The notes under the pieces were generated by a model, which did not search any database, was not told where the DNA came from, and worked only from the letters and a program-made list of their open reading frames with translations. 36,487 bases of DNA from Alphaproteobacteria bacterium (GTDB taxonomy: Bacteria > Pseudomonadota > Alphaproteobacteria > Rhizobiales > JAJRRF01): positions 1 through 36,487 of the forward strand of contig JAJRRF010000274.1 of NCBI GenBank assembly GCA_024279735.1. Reading direction: 5' to 3'. Shown in pieces: positions 7,808 to 16,175 of this stretch. The translations under genes were made by a program, and so were the position numbers. Position 1 is the first letter of the stretch. Each line of letters starts with the position of its first letter.

Positions 7808-8346
7808 TCTTACGGTTTCCTCGTCAAAATTGCTCCCTGTAGGGCGAACCTAAAGTCTTATCTAAAAAGACACGCCAGACTCTCAGGGTGATTCAATTCA
7901 TATTTTTCACTATAATTGTAGAGACAGGGCATGCCCTGTCTTGCTTGCCACAAGATAAAACTAATATTCTTGATACCTTTTAAGGCAAGGCATGCCTTGT
8001 CTCTACGTTTTAGCCCTGCTTAAAATCCCTAATATCGATGGATTGAATTGCCCTGCCAGACTCTAGATGGGTTTGCTCCAGAATTTCAAGCCCCAAAGAT
8101 ATAAAGTTGAACATTATCATAGATTTATGTCTGCCTTACGTCCAGCCCCTCCAATTCACAATATTTTTTAAAGTGATATGGTAATTATACCAGCATGATA
8201 AGGTAGTGGCTGAATATAGCTGGCATCATGTTTCATGCAATGATAGGACAATGGATAAAATGTTGTCCTATCCATTTTCCCGAACCACCCAGAATAGCCA
8301 GCCATCCATCCCTAATTTCAAAGCCAGTTATCAGGTATTGCCTCCC
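7808..8346. other. Intergenic region carrying MITE copy A
   Basis: A divergent gap between the DUF4212 gene and xthA. It contains a 172-bp MITE (7884-8055). In-frame codons run on upstream of xthA to 8206, but the conserved exonuclease sequence starts only at ATG 8347, so this part is treated as non-coding. Confidence 0.6.
7884..8055 (+). mobile_element. ISAs1-like MITE, copy A (172 bp)
   Basis: Ends are CAGGGTGATTCAATTCAT (7884-7901) and, complemented, CAGGGCAATTCAATCCAT (8038-8055): 15 of 18 identical. It is flanked by a perfect 9-bp direct repeat CCAGACTCT (7875-7883 and 8056-8064). Inside are two palindromes, AGACAGGGCATGCCCTGTCT (7922-7941) and AAGGCATGCCTT (7987-7998). There is no room for a transposase. 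A CAGGG end plus an 8-10-bp duplication is what I know of the ISAs1 family; assignment to that family is inference. A second copy is at 22497-22669. Confidence 0.85.
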
Positions 8347-9177
8347 ATGAAAATCAAGCTTGTCACCTGGAATGTCAACTCAATCAGAACCCGGGTAGAC
8401 CTTATTGCCCGCTTTGTTGAGGCAGAAAAACCTGACATATTCTGCCTTCAGGAAATCAAGTGTACCAATGACCAGTTTCCCCATCAGGCTGTCAGTGAAA
8501 TGGGCTTTGGCCACACTGAAATCCAGGGACAAAAGGCCTATCACGGCGTTGCCACCCTTTCAAAAGTTCCCCTGAAAAGACTGGATTGCCATGATTTTGA
8601 TGGCACAGGCCAGGCCCGTCACCTTGCTGTTGAGATCGGCATCGGGACTAGGACAAAAAAGCCCGTTGTGTTGCATAACTTTTATGTCCCTGCTGGCGGC
8701 GATGTCGCAGACGAGGACGAGAACCCAAAATTTAAATGCAAAATGACATATCTGCGGGAAATGGAAAAGCATTTTACCAAGATCGCGAAAAAGGATGCCG
8801 ACCATCACAAGATACTGGTTGGCGACCTCAACATTGCGCCACTGGAAACCGATGTCTGGTCGCATAAACAGCTGCTGAAAGTGGTCAGCCATACCCCGGT
8901 TGAGGTAGAGGCACTGGGTAAGGTGCAACAGTCCTATAACTGGCTGGACATGATGCGCCACCATATTCCGCCTGAAGAAAGGCTCTATAGCTGGTGGTCT
9001 TACCGCTCAAAAGACTGGCGCAAGAATAACCGTGGCCGCCGCCTCGACCATATCTGGTTGTCACCCACCATGAAACCTGCCAGCCAGGCCCTCAAGGTTT
9101 ACGAAACCGCCCGCGACTGGACAAGACCGTCCGACCATGCCCCCGTCATTGCGGAACTGGATCTGGATCTGGTTTAG
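8347..9177 (+). CDS. xthA: Exodeoxyribonuclease III
   Basis: A 276-residue protein of the ExoIII/AP-endonuclease family, which cuts DNA at abasic sites and degrades 3' ends in base excision repair, in the cytoplasm. Active-site residues are all visible: N9/N11 in TWNVNSIR, E36 in LQEIK, D160 and N162 in GDLNIAP, RLDHIW, and D263-H264 in SDHAPV. Length is close to that of E. coli (268). The start is ATG 8347 (MKIKLVTWNVNS), which matches the family N terminus; in-frame codons upstream to 8206 do not look like the family. No strong ribosome site is seen. It converges with the cNMP-fold gene, with a six-base gap. Confidence 0.95.
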   Translation: MKIKLVTWNVNSIRTRVDLIARFVEAEKPDIFCLQEIKCTNDQFPHQAVSEMGFGHTEIQGQKAYHGVATLSKVPLKRLDCHDFDGTGQARHLAVEIGIGTRTKKPVVLHNFYVPAGGDVADEDENPKFKCKMTYLREMEKHFTKIAKKDADHHKILVGDLNIAPLETDVWSHKQLLKVVSHTPVEVEALGKVQQSYNWLDMMRHHIPPEERLYSWWSYRSKDWRKNNRGRRLDHIWLSPTMKPASQALKVYETARDWTRPSDHAPVIAELDLDLV

Positions 9178-9183
9178 GATGCC

Positions 9184-9621
9184 CTAAACGGCCTTGATCT
9201 GGTTACCCGACATATGGCTTAGTCTCTGGTGGATTTTATCGGAAAAATGTTCTGCGATATTGGGGAACTGCTCCATAAGGCTCTGCACTGTCTCTCGTGA
9301 CAGTTGCAACACCTCGACCTCATCATTGGCAATGATGGTGTGGCTAAAGTGATAGTCAATCAGCATTGCCAACTCCCCAACCAGGCTTCCCTTCTCCAGG
9401 GTCAACTGCTTTTGCCCAGATGTCTGGCTGTCCATCACGTCTGCGCTGCCATTCAGGATAAGGTAGGCAGCATTTCCTGACTGTCCAATCTTTGCCAGAG
9501 CCTCACCCCTGTGAAACAGCAGACGCTCAGAACTGAATGCCAACAAGGACAGGTGCTCGTAGGCCAGTCCATTAAACAATGGCACCCTATGCAAAAATTC
9601 TATCGTTTTTTCAAGTTCCAT
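9184..9621 (-). CDS. Stand-alone cyclic-nucleotide-binding-fold protein
   Basis: A 145-residue protein that is a single cNMP-binding domain, with no DNA-binding or channel part. Family pattern: FLHRVPLFNGL (9-19), a beta roll with YLILNGSADV, GSLVGELAMLI (phosphate-binding cassette) and a C-terminal helix (EQFPNIAEHFSDKIHQRL). In the cassette, the arginine that normally contacts the cyclic phosphate is absent: after GELAML comes IDYHFSHTI. The protein may therefore not bind cAMP or cGMP. It lies 152 bp downstream of the response-regulator gene on the same strand. Role unknown, possibly a partner of a signalling pathway. Confidence 0.85.
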   Translation of the reverse strand: MELEKTIEFLHRVPLFNGLAYEHLSLLAFSSERLLFHRGEALAKIGQSGNAAYLILNGSADVMDSQTSGQKQLTLEKGSLVGELAMLIDYHFSHTIIANDEVEVLQLSRETVQSLMEQFPNIAEHFSDKIHQRLSHMSGNQIKAV

Positions 9622-9773
9622 TTTGAAGGCATTCCATAAGAGCCTGACTTAATATTCAGCCTGACCCAAAGATAAGGGACATATCCTGACTCGGCCTGTA
9701 TGGTATCCACAAGAAACAAGAAACCATAACAAAACATTAACAAATCAAATTTATGACACAGTATCCCATAAAA

Positions 9774-10460
9774 TTATGGCACTAATCGGTATCCGCCAGT
9801 CTCTGTAACCAATAATTCTGCATTTGAGGGATCTTTTTCAACCTTTTGACGCAAACGGTAAATATGGGTCTCAAGTGTGTGTGTACTGACATTGGCATTA
9901 TAGCCCCAGACCTCATGCAACAGCACATCACGGGTTACAACAGTGCGCCCTGCCCTGTATAGATATTTCAGGATGGAGGTTTCCTTCTCAGTCAGCCGTA
10001 TCTTGTTGCCATTCTCTTCCTCAAGAATTTTCCCTGATGGCTTGAAGGTATACGGGCCAATAGTGAACACAGCTTCCTCACTCTGTTCATGCTGTCGCAA
10101 TTGCGACCTGATACGTGCCAGTAAAATTGCAAACTTGAATGGCTTAGTGACATAATCATTGGCACCGGATTCCAGCCCCAATATCTGGTCTGCATCACTG
10201 TCTTCAGCAGTCAGCATGATGACCGGCCCCTTATAGCCATCACGGCGCATCAGCTTGCAGCCCTCACGGCCATCCATATCAGGCAGGCCGACATCCAGAA
10301 TAATCAGATCAATATGTTCCTTGCCGACAGCCTCAATCCCCTGCTTGACATTTCCCGCCTGGAGCAACTTAAATTCCTGCTGCATATCCAGCTGTTCGAC
10401 AAGGGCTTCCCTGAGAATTTCGTCATCATCAACAATCAGAATTGTACGTATGGTACTCAT
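9774..10460 (-). CDS. OmpR/PhoB-family response regulator
   Basis: A 228-residue two-component regulator. The receiver domain (about 5-118) has the acidic pocket DDD (11-13), phospho-acceptor D56 (LIILDVGLPD), T84 and K106 (TKPF). The winged-helix DNA-binding domain (about 128-226) has LTEKETSILKYLYRAG and STHTLETHIYRLRQKVE. The best start is ATG 10460, with GGAG eight bases upstream; a GTG three codons earlier overlaps that site. No histidine kinase gene is nearby, so it is an orphan in this window. The target genes cannot be told. The cNMP-fold gene follows downstream. Confidence 0.93.
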   Translation of the reverse strand: MSTIRTILIVDDDEILREALVEQLDMQQEFKLLQAGNVKQGIEAVGKEHIDLIILDVGLPDMDGREGCKLMRRDGYKGPVIMLTAEDSDADQILGLESGANDYVTKPFKFAILLARIRSQLRQHEQSEEAVFTIGPYTFKPSGKILEEENGNKIRLTEKETSILKYLYRAGRTVVTRDVLLHEVWGYNANVSTHTLETHIYRLRQKVEKDPSNAELLVTETGGYRLVP

Positions 10461-10679
10461 TTCAATCACTCCATTTTTCTCAGGAAACCAGCTTTTTCGT
10501 CAGGTCAAGTTATGACAAAGTTGGGTTGCAACTATTTATCACCTAAAATCAGTATTTGCCATAGAGGATAAATCATAATAACCTGTTCCATTATACATTA
10601 TCGGCCTAAACACCCAAAACCTAACCAGACATAACGCCTCTACACTGCTATAAAACACACTGACAAACCATTAAAAAAC

Positions 10680-11225
10680 ATGACTTATGCAATCTTAACA
10701 AAACCCGCCAGCACCATCCTGTCTTATCAGTCCCTTTCTGCATCAGACAGTACTGGCAGACTGGCTCTGGGGCAGTCATCCTGGCCGTGCGTCGCTGGAA
10801 AAACAGGATGCAGCACACGCAAACGTGAAGGGGATTTATCAACCCCTATCGGAAGATGGCCCATTACAACAGTCCATTACCGCCCTGACCGCGTCCCCAG
10901 GCCGATCACTGGACTGAAAACCCAGGCACTAAAACAGGGTGATGGGTGGTGTGATGCCGCCGGTGACCGTAACTACAATCGGGCTGTCACATTGCCCTAT
11001 CCTGCCAGCTGTGAAGACATGTGGCGACAAGATCATGCCTATGATATTTGCGTGGAACTGGATTACAATATATATCCCCGCAGCAGGGGGCTGGGCAGTG
11101 CTGTCTTCTTTCACCTGATACAGCCAGACAGCCGCTTGACAGAGGGCTGCATAGCCGTAAACTACAGGGATATGCTGCAAATATTGCAAAGACTGTCAAA
11201 GGCCAGCTTTTTACGAGTATTATAG
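10680..11225 (+). CDS. L,D-transpeptidase (YkuD domain), no signal peptide
   Basis: A 181-residue protein made up almost entirely of an ErfK/YbiS/YkuD-type domain of the COG3786 kind. Recognised blocks: RKREGDLSTPIGRWPI (48-63), YRPDRV (67-72), DGWCDAAGDRNYN (88-100), and the active site with H145 (FFHLIQPD) and catalytic C157 (TEGCIAV). These enzymes form or remodel L,D-crosslinks in peptidoglycan. No signal peptide or membrane segment is visible, so export is not evident; this is common in this subgroup. The arginine that follows the GC in classic YkuD enzymes is Ala here. No good ribosome site lies before ATG 10680. It converges with yggS, 13 bp apart. Confidence 0.85.
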   Translation: MTYAILTKPASTILSYQSLSASDSTGRLALGQSSWPCVAGKTGCSTRKREGDLSTPIGRWPITTVHYRPDRVPRPITGLKTQALKQGDGWCDAAGDRNYNRAVTLPYPASCEDMWRQDHAYDICVELDYNIYPRSRGLGSAVFFHLIQPDSRLTEGCIAVNYRDMLQILQRLSKASFLRVL

Positions 11226-11238
11226 CCCCAAAATCGCA

Positions 11239-11892
11239 TCAGTCCCTTTTGCCAAAAATGGCAGTCCCAACCCTTGCAAAAGTTGAGCCCAACCTGACTG
11301 CCTTTTCATAGTCACTGCTCATGCCCATAGAAAGCCCTGGCAGGCCATGCCTTTTTGCCATTTTCCCAAGCAGGGCAAAATGCAAGGCAGATTCCTCATC
11401 CACTGGCGGGATGCACATCAGCCCTTCAACCGACAGGCCGTAATCCTGCTGGCAAGCATCCAGGAAGGACGGCAGCTCCCCAGGCAAAATCCCTGCTTTT
11501 TGTGTCTCCTCCCCTGTATTGACCTGCACCAATAGCTTTGGAAATTTTTGCTGGCTGGCCATTTCTTTTGACAATGCCTTTGCGATCTTAGGACGGTCAA
11601 CGGTATGGATCACATCAAACAGCGCGACCGCATCCGCAGTCTTGTTGGACTGGAGCGGACCAATCAGGTGCAGTTCAATATCAGGAAACTGCTGTTTCAG
11701 GGCTGGCCATTTCTGCTGGCTTTCCTGTACCCTGTTTTCACCAAAACAGCGGTGTCCTGCTTCGAGCAAAGGCATTATGTCTTCTTCGCTGTAGGTCTTA
11801 CTGACGGCAACGAGTTGCACAGCTTCCCTTTTCCGACCAGCCAGCTGACACGCCTTGCCAATATTATCCAAAACTTCCCTATACCCTGCCAT
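11239..11892 (-). CDS. yggS: Pyridoxal-phosphate homeostasis protein YggS
   Basis: A 217-residue single-domain PLP-binding protein of the YggS/PROSC family. The PLP lysine is K32 (VAVSKTYS). Other family marks: FGENRVQE (49-57), HLIGPLQSNK (75-84), LLVQVNTGEE, and the phosphate site LSMGMSSDYEKAVRLGST with FGKRD at the end. The family buffers free PLP and affects amino-acid and cofactor balance; no enzyme reaction is known. Start ATG 11892 has AGGGTGG upstream. It stands between two convergent or divergent neighbours and is not in an operon: ldt faces it, and the alkB gene is divergent at 11962. Confidence 0.94.
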   Translation of the reverse strand: MAGYREVLDNIGKACQLAGRKREAVQLVAVSKTYSEEDIMPLLEAGHRCFGENRVQESQQKWPALKQQFPDIELHLIGPLQSNKTADAVALFDVIHTVDRPKIAKALSKEMASQQKFPKLLVQVNTGEETQKAGILPGELPSFLDACQQDYGLSVEGLMCIPPVDEESALHFALLGKMAKRHGLPGLSMGMSSDYEKAVRLGSTFARVGTAIFGKRD

Positions 11893-11961
11893 AGCCCAAC
11901 CACCCTAAATGTTAATCCAAACGTCATTGATTTTTCTTAGACAATAAGGGAAGCTGGGACA

Positions 11962-12579
11962 ATGCAAAAAATAGAAATAAAGCCAGGACTGGCCTATTAT
12001 CCAGAAGCCATTACGCGGGACGGGCAAGAAAAGCTGTTACAGGACATTCGTTCAGTCATCTCCCAAGCCCCGCTCTACACATCGATGATGCCACAAAGTG
12101 GCAAGCCAATGTCTGTTCAGTCAACCAATTGCGGGGCATTGGGTTGGTACAGTGACAGGGTGGGCGGTTACCGCTACCAGGCCAACCATCCCTTTACCCA
12201 GAAAAATTGGCCAGCCCTGCCCCCCTGTCTCTTCGCCCTATGGGAAAAATATGCAGACTATCCCGATCCCGCTGATTGCGGCCTGATCAACTATTATAAC
12301 AAAGATGCCAAGATGGGGCTCCATTCTGACCAGGATGAGCGCGACTTTAGCGCGCCTGTCGTCTCAATTTCCCTTGGCGACCAGGCCAACTTTATCATTG
12401 GCGGACTAACGCGTCGAAACAGAACCTCCAGCCTCAAACTCTCTTCTGGAGATATTATTGTGATGGGCGGCAAGATGCGGCGCATTTTTCATGGCATCTC
12501 AAGGCTGTACCCTGCTTCCTCAACCTTACTGGAAGAAGGCGGCAGGTTTAACATCACATTACGAAAGGCAGGTGAATGA
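11962..12579 (+). CDS. alkB: AlkB-type 2-oxoglutarate/Fe(II) DNA dealkylase
   Basis: A 205-residue AlkB-family dioxygenase. The iron ligands H121 and D123 (GLHSDQDE) and H177 (IFHGISR) are present, as are the 2-oxoglutarate residues R195 and R201 (RFNITLR) and the NYYNKDAKMG block. The family removes alkyl groups from 1-methyladenine and 3-methylcytosine by oxidation. Length and motifs fit bacterial AlkB (about 216 residues). The start ATG 11962 has GGGA about 12 bases upstream. The next gene overlaps its stop codon by four bases, so the two are probably translated together. Confidence 0.93.
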   Translation: MQKIEIKPGLAYYPEAITRDGQEKLLQDIRSVISQAPLYTSMMPQSGKPMSVQSTNCGALGWYSDRVGGYRYQANHPFTQKNWPALPPCLFALWEKYADYPDPADCGLINYYNKDAKMGLHSDQDERDFSAPVVSISLGDQANFIIGGLTRRNRTSSLKLSSGDIIVMGGKMRRIFHGISRLYPASSTLLEEGGRFNITLRKAGE

Positions 12580-12830
12580 AACGAAAAAAGATATGGGTCA
12601 TGGATCGGGACAGCCTGGAAAAACTGCATACAGGTAGCCTTATGACACGCAGAACGAGGCTGCTTGCCTGCGAACAGAGACCTGAAATGAGCGACCAGGA
12701 CGGGGGCAGCATTCCTGAAGAAGGGGCGATTGAGTTTAAGAGTGACCCCCGCTGGCAACAGGCCTATTCAAACCTCCTGCATGTTCTTTCAGCCAGGGAA
12801 AATTGGCCTCATAAGAAAAAACATCCATAA
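12576..12830 (+). CDS. Small protein overlapping alkB
   Basis: An 84-residue protein that I do not recognise. It starts at ATG 12576, in an ATGA overlap with the alkB stop, preceded by AGGCAGGTGA. The sequence is basic at the start (KRKKIWVMDRDSLEKLHTG), has a MTRRTRLLACE segment, and ends with a compact motif FKSDPRWQQAYSNLLHVLSAR. No membrane segment and no cysteine pair. The overlap and amino-acid make-up support a real gene. Co-translation with AlkB suggests a related task, but this is only inference. Confidence 0.6.
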   Translation: MKRKKIWVMDRDSLEKLHTGSLMTRRTRLLACEQRPEMSDQDGGSIPEEGAIEFKSDPRWQQAYSNLLHVLSARENWPHKKKHP

Positions 12831-12915
12831 AAAAGGGATGCCCAAAGCACCCCTGATATATCCAGCAGAAAGCTGGAAACAACTTTAAAGCCTGATTCAA
12901 TATTCACACAGGCTC

Positions 12916-14934
12916 TTACTGCTTCAGGTAATAGTTCAAATTATCAATTTTACCCTGAGCCTTCGCCAAACCAGCACCCTTGGCCTTTTCATACCATTCC
13001 AAGGCGCGGTTTGGCTCAGGCTGGAATCCCTGGACACCCAGTTTCTCAAAATAGATCGGGTCATAGGTGCGCCCCATAGCCATCGCCGCTTCTGCGTTAC
13101 CGCCAGCAGCAACCTGACCATACAAAGAACGCGCAGAGATAAGGTCACCCAACCGATACAGGTTATTGCCGCGCTTCAGCAATAGCTTTGCTCGCTGGGC
13201 AGATATTTGCGGAACCGGTGCAACTGCTGCGCCCACAGCAGCAGTACGCTGCTGACGTATCGGCTCAGCCGTATCACCATAATTTTCCTTAGAAAAGGTA
13301 CGGCCAACCGGAATTCCCTGGCTCAAACGTCGCGGCGCACGAGCTGGTGCAATAACTCTGCCTTGCGCCCTTGGACGCTGGTATCTGCTAGCCTTTGCCG
13401 TTGGCAACACACCGATACCATCATCCTCATTTGCTTCAGAGATACCTTCAGGCAATGTCGGCAACTTGGGAGCAACCTTAATCGGTGCAGGTGCTGGCTG
13501 TGGCTGAACAGGCACTGGATTATAGGCCGCAACTTTTGGCTCAGGCTGTACTCTTCTTGGAACTGCTGCAACCACAGGTGCAGGCCTGGAACCAATAGCA
13601 ACCTTAAAGGTTTTTGGTGTACCGACAGCTGTCCTGGCATCATCCTTAATTTTCTGCATATAAAGGTCGATTGTTCCCTTATAGCCATCCAGAGCCGTGA
13701 ACTTCAGTCCCTTTACAGCGTCTGGCGCAACCAGCCAGTTACCATCCCCCATATCCACTCCGGAAGATAATTCTGCACCATCCGGCATTCCGCCAATACG
13801 AATATATTGATCAGCCTTCACCTTTAGGACTGTCGCATCAAGGTTAAGAGGGACATCCTTGCCCGTTTCAGAAAACCGTGTATTTGACTGGACCGTCTTT
13901 GTCTGTGCCGCTACAGGAGCTGATGGGATCACCACCGGGGCTACTGGAGCTGGCATAACTTGCACAGCAGCCACTTTTCTTTCGACCACAACAGCCCGGG
14001 CTTTTTGCACCTGCGCTGGACGTGATGGCATTGCCTGTGGGATCAGGGCTTCGGGAGCTGACACAACCTTCGCCCCAAGCTTGTCTGAAGATATGCCAGT
14101 GGTTGACAAAAGGTCTGGGTTCATCACAACGGCACCAACACCACCTGCAACCAACACCCCCCCTATCAGGCCTATAGCCCCCATGCCTTTACCACTTTTT
14201 TCAGTCACAGTTTCTGTCTGATAAGTGGCTTGTGCTGTATTTTGCGGCGGCATATTATTATTTTGGATCTGTCCCTGTCCCATAGACGACGGCTCGCCAT
14301 AGGATGAACCAGAAGACATCCTGTTGCCAGAACCTGCATTAGGATCACTAGCCATACGGAAACCACCGCCAAGTTGCTGGCTGGCTGTTGCACCGCCACC
14401 AACAGAAGCACGGTAAACATTACCCTGCTCCTTTTCAAGCCTACTTTGCAGGCTTGACCCAAGACTGCTCCCGACAACACCTGAAGATTTTGGCCTATCC
14501 ATACTTGCAGCAAGCTTCGCCTTTTCTTCACTCTCAAAAGCAGGTTTATATGTAGGGTTAACCTGAATCGATGACCCTGGTTTTTCTTCAACAGCAGGCT
14601 TCACTGAGTCAGGTAACAAACTCCCTTTTGAGGCACTCTTATGGGCATCAGACAGGGAAGTGACCGAGCCAACGGAAGAACTGGTAATCTTGCTTTTGCT
14701 GCCAACTATGCCAATATTTTCCAGAACCGAACTGTCCATCGGCTTCGACGGATTTGGTACAGACGTATTTCCAACCGCAAAAAGAGAGCTACTCCCTGTT
14801 TGCTTTTGAGAGGCGGAAGCCGCAACAGAACCTGCATCTTCCAGAGTAGACTGCAACTTTTCAGCTTCTTTTTTTACTTTTTCCAAAGAGGATTCACTTC
14901 CCTTGTCAGAACCTATTTTTTTTGAACTCGCCAT
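12916..14934 (-). CDS. Membrane-anchored TPR/Sel1-like protein, unknown function
   Basis: A 672-residue protein. Residues 1-245 are disordered and rich in Ser, Gly and Gln. One glycine-rich membrane span lies at about 250-272 (MGAIGLIGGVLVAGGVGAVVM). A Pro/Ala-rich linker follows, then a beta domain at about 345-430 (LKVKADQYIRIGGMPDGAEL, then DGNWLVAPDAVKGL and GYKGTIDLYM). A second Pro-rich linker leads to C-terminal TPR/Sel1-like repeats at 579-672 (KRGNNLYRLGDLISARSLYG, AMAMGRTYDP, PNRALEWYEKAKGAG). This C-terminal module recurs in many alphaproteobacterial proteins without known role. It lies 107 bp downstream of the TAXI-type gene on the same strand, and both are likely one operon. The start ATG 14934 is preceded by GGGAG (from 14941-14948, complement) at a suitable distance. 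Confidence 0.8.
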   Translation of the reverse strand: MASSKKIGSDKGSESSLEKVKKEAEKLQSTLEDAGSVAASASQKQTGSSSLFAVGNTSVPNPSKPMDSSVLENIGIVGSKSKITSSSVGSVTSLSDAHKSASKGSLLPDSVKPAVEEKPGSSIQVNPTYKPAFESEEKAKLAASMDRPKSSGVVGSSLGSSLQSRLEKEQGNVYRASVGGGATASQQLGGGFRMASDPNAGSGNRMSSGSSYGEPSSMGQGQIQNNNMPPQNTAQATYQTETVTEKSGKGMGAIGLIGGVLVAGGVGAVVMNPDLLSTTGISSDKLGAKVVSAPEALIPQAMPSRPAQVQKARAVVVERKVAAVQVMPAPVAPVVIPSAPVAAQTKTVQSNTRFSETGKDVPLNLDATVLKVKADQYIRIGGMPDGAELSSGVDMGDGNWLVAPDAVKGLKFTALDGYKGTIDLYMQKIKDDARTAVGTPKTFKVAIGSRPAPVVAAVPRRVQPEPKVAAYNPVPVQPQPAPAPIKVAPKLPTLPEGISEANEDDGIGVLPTAKASRYQRPRAQGRVIAPARAPRRLSQGIPVGRTFSKENYGDTAEPIRQQRTAAVGAAVAPVPQISAQRAKLLLKRGNNLYRLGDLISARSLYGQVAAGGNAEAAMAMGRTYDPIYFEKLGVQGFQPEPNRALEWYEKAKGAGLAKAQGKIDNLNYYLKQ

Positions 14935-15041
14935 CTAAAAAACTCCCGGACACCTCAAAATACTAAATACTATGAATTTCAGCCAGACAATCCCAAAAAA
15001 ACTATAAAACTTCATAACCCCAGACTGTGAAGCCCTGAAGG

Positions 15042-16175
15042 CTAGTTTACTTTTTTCTTTTGCCACTGGATAAACTGCTGAAACAGGGCATTACGGTCTG
15101 AAGCAGACAACTTATTAGCATCTCCGCCAAGGCTGCTCAAAAACCCCTGAAAGTTTTTCTTGCCATTTCCAGCAGAACTAACCTGGCGGGCAACAACCTT
15201 GCGCTGAACCTTATTATTTTTCAGCCAGCTTTGCGCAGCACTAAACCTTGTCCAGCCAGGGACAGTAGAGTTCAGATTAACCTCTTTCCACTTTGGATGG
15301 CGCGGGAACTCCTGAAACTTTTTAAAGTTTGCAAAAAAAGCATCTATGAATTTTGATACTTTTCTATGGCGCGTCGAGTTTCTTTTCCAGTTATACACAG
15401 CCATAACAGCCCCAACAGATACAGTCTCAACATATTCCTTAGGCGCAACCAGATCAGGGTAGTCCTCATTGGTCAACGAGGCCGGAAGATAGTTTTCCTG
15501 CAAGGCATCTACAAAAGTGACATCAAGAAAGTGAACGCGGTTCTTGAAGGTAATATTCTCAAAGCCCCTTGAAGGCTTGCCCGCCACGTAGACCACCGCA
15601 TCAAGCTCACCGCGTTTCAGCATTTCATTGGCCGTTTTCTGGTCAAAGAAAAAACGCTCCACCTTAACCTTGTGAGCATTAAACACAACTTCAGCAGTCA
15701 TCGCTGTGCCAGAGTTCTTTAGGCCAAAATTAACACGCCTGCCGCCCAGGTCGTTCAGGCATTTGTAATTCATGTTGGCAAGGACATGGAACTCTTCATT
15801 ATAAAGCTTGGTAATATATTGCAGCTTATTCTTGATCCCAGGATAACGCCTTGTCCTATTAAAGAAATCAAGCACATCAGAAGGAACAATAGTGACATCC
15901 ACTCCCTTAAGATAAAGCAGGTCAGCCACATTTTGCTGTGAACCCTGCCCTACAATAGGAATAATCCTCAAGGAATTGCCATTGTCCAAGACCCGAGCCA
16001 GGTCACTGGTCGCGCTCAGGGCGGTACTGTCAGCATTCCCTGTGATGACCCCGACAGTTCCCTTGTTGGAACTATTCAGGCTGGCTCTGTCCAACCGACT
16101 TTGTGCCACTGCTTCAGAAAGCAGGGGAAGCTGCCAAAACAGGATTCCCACAGCAATTGCAAAACCTTTGTACAT
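15042..16175 (-). CDS. TAXI-family periplasmic solute-binding protein, no transporter nearby
   Basis: A 377-residue protein with a signal peptide (AVGILFWQLPLLSEAVAQS). The body is a TAXI/TRAP-type receptor: GTVGVITGNADSTALSATSDLARVL, SLRIIPIVGQGSQQNVADLLYLKGVDVTIVP in two segments, GGRRVNFGLKNSGTAMTAEVVF, and LKRGELDAVVYVAGKPSRGF. In classic systems such receptors feed a TRAP membrane transporter, but none is present here. The C terminus has KWKEVNLNSTVPGWTRFSAA and a Lys-rich tail. The start ATG 16175 has GGAG ten bases upstream; the frame opens slightly earlier at 16199 without better support. The membrane-anchored TPR gene follows at 107 bp. Binding substrate unknown; a regulatory or sensing role is possible. 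Confidence 0.88.
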   Translation of the reverse strand: MYKGFAIAVGILFWQLPLLSEAVAQSRLDRASLNSSNKGTVGVITGNADSTALSATSDLARVLDNGNSLRIIPIVGQGSQQNVADLLYLKGVDVTIVPSDVLDFFNRTRRYPGIKNKLQYITKLYNEEFHVLANMNYKCLNDLGGRRVNFGLKNSGTAMTAEVVFNAHKVKVERFFFDQKTANEMLKRGELDAVVYVAGKPSRGFENITFKNRVHFLDVTFVDALQENYLPASLTNEDYPDLVAPKEYVETVSVGAVMAVYNWKRNSTRHRKVSKFIDAFFANFKKFQEFPRHPKWKEVNLNSTVPGWTRFSAAQSWLKNNKVQRKVVARQVSSAGNGKKNFQGFLSSLGGDANKLSASDRNALFQQFIQWQKKKVN

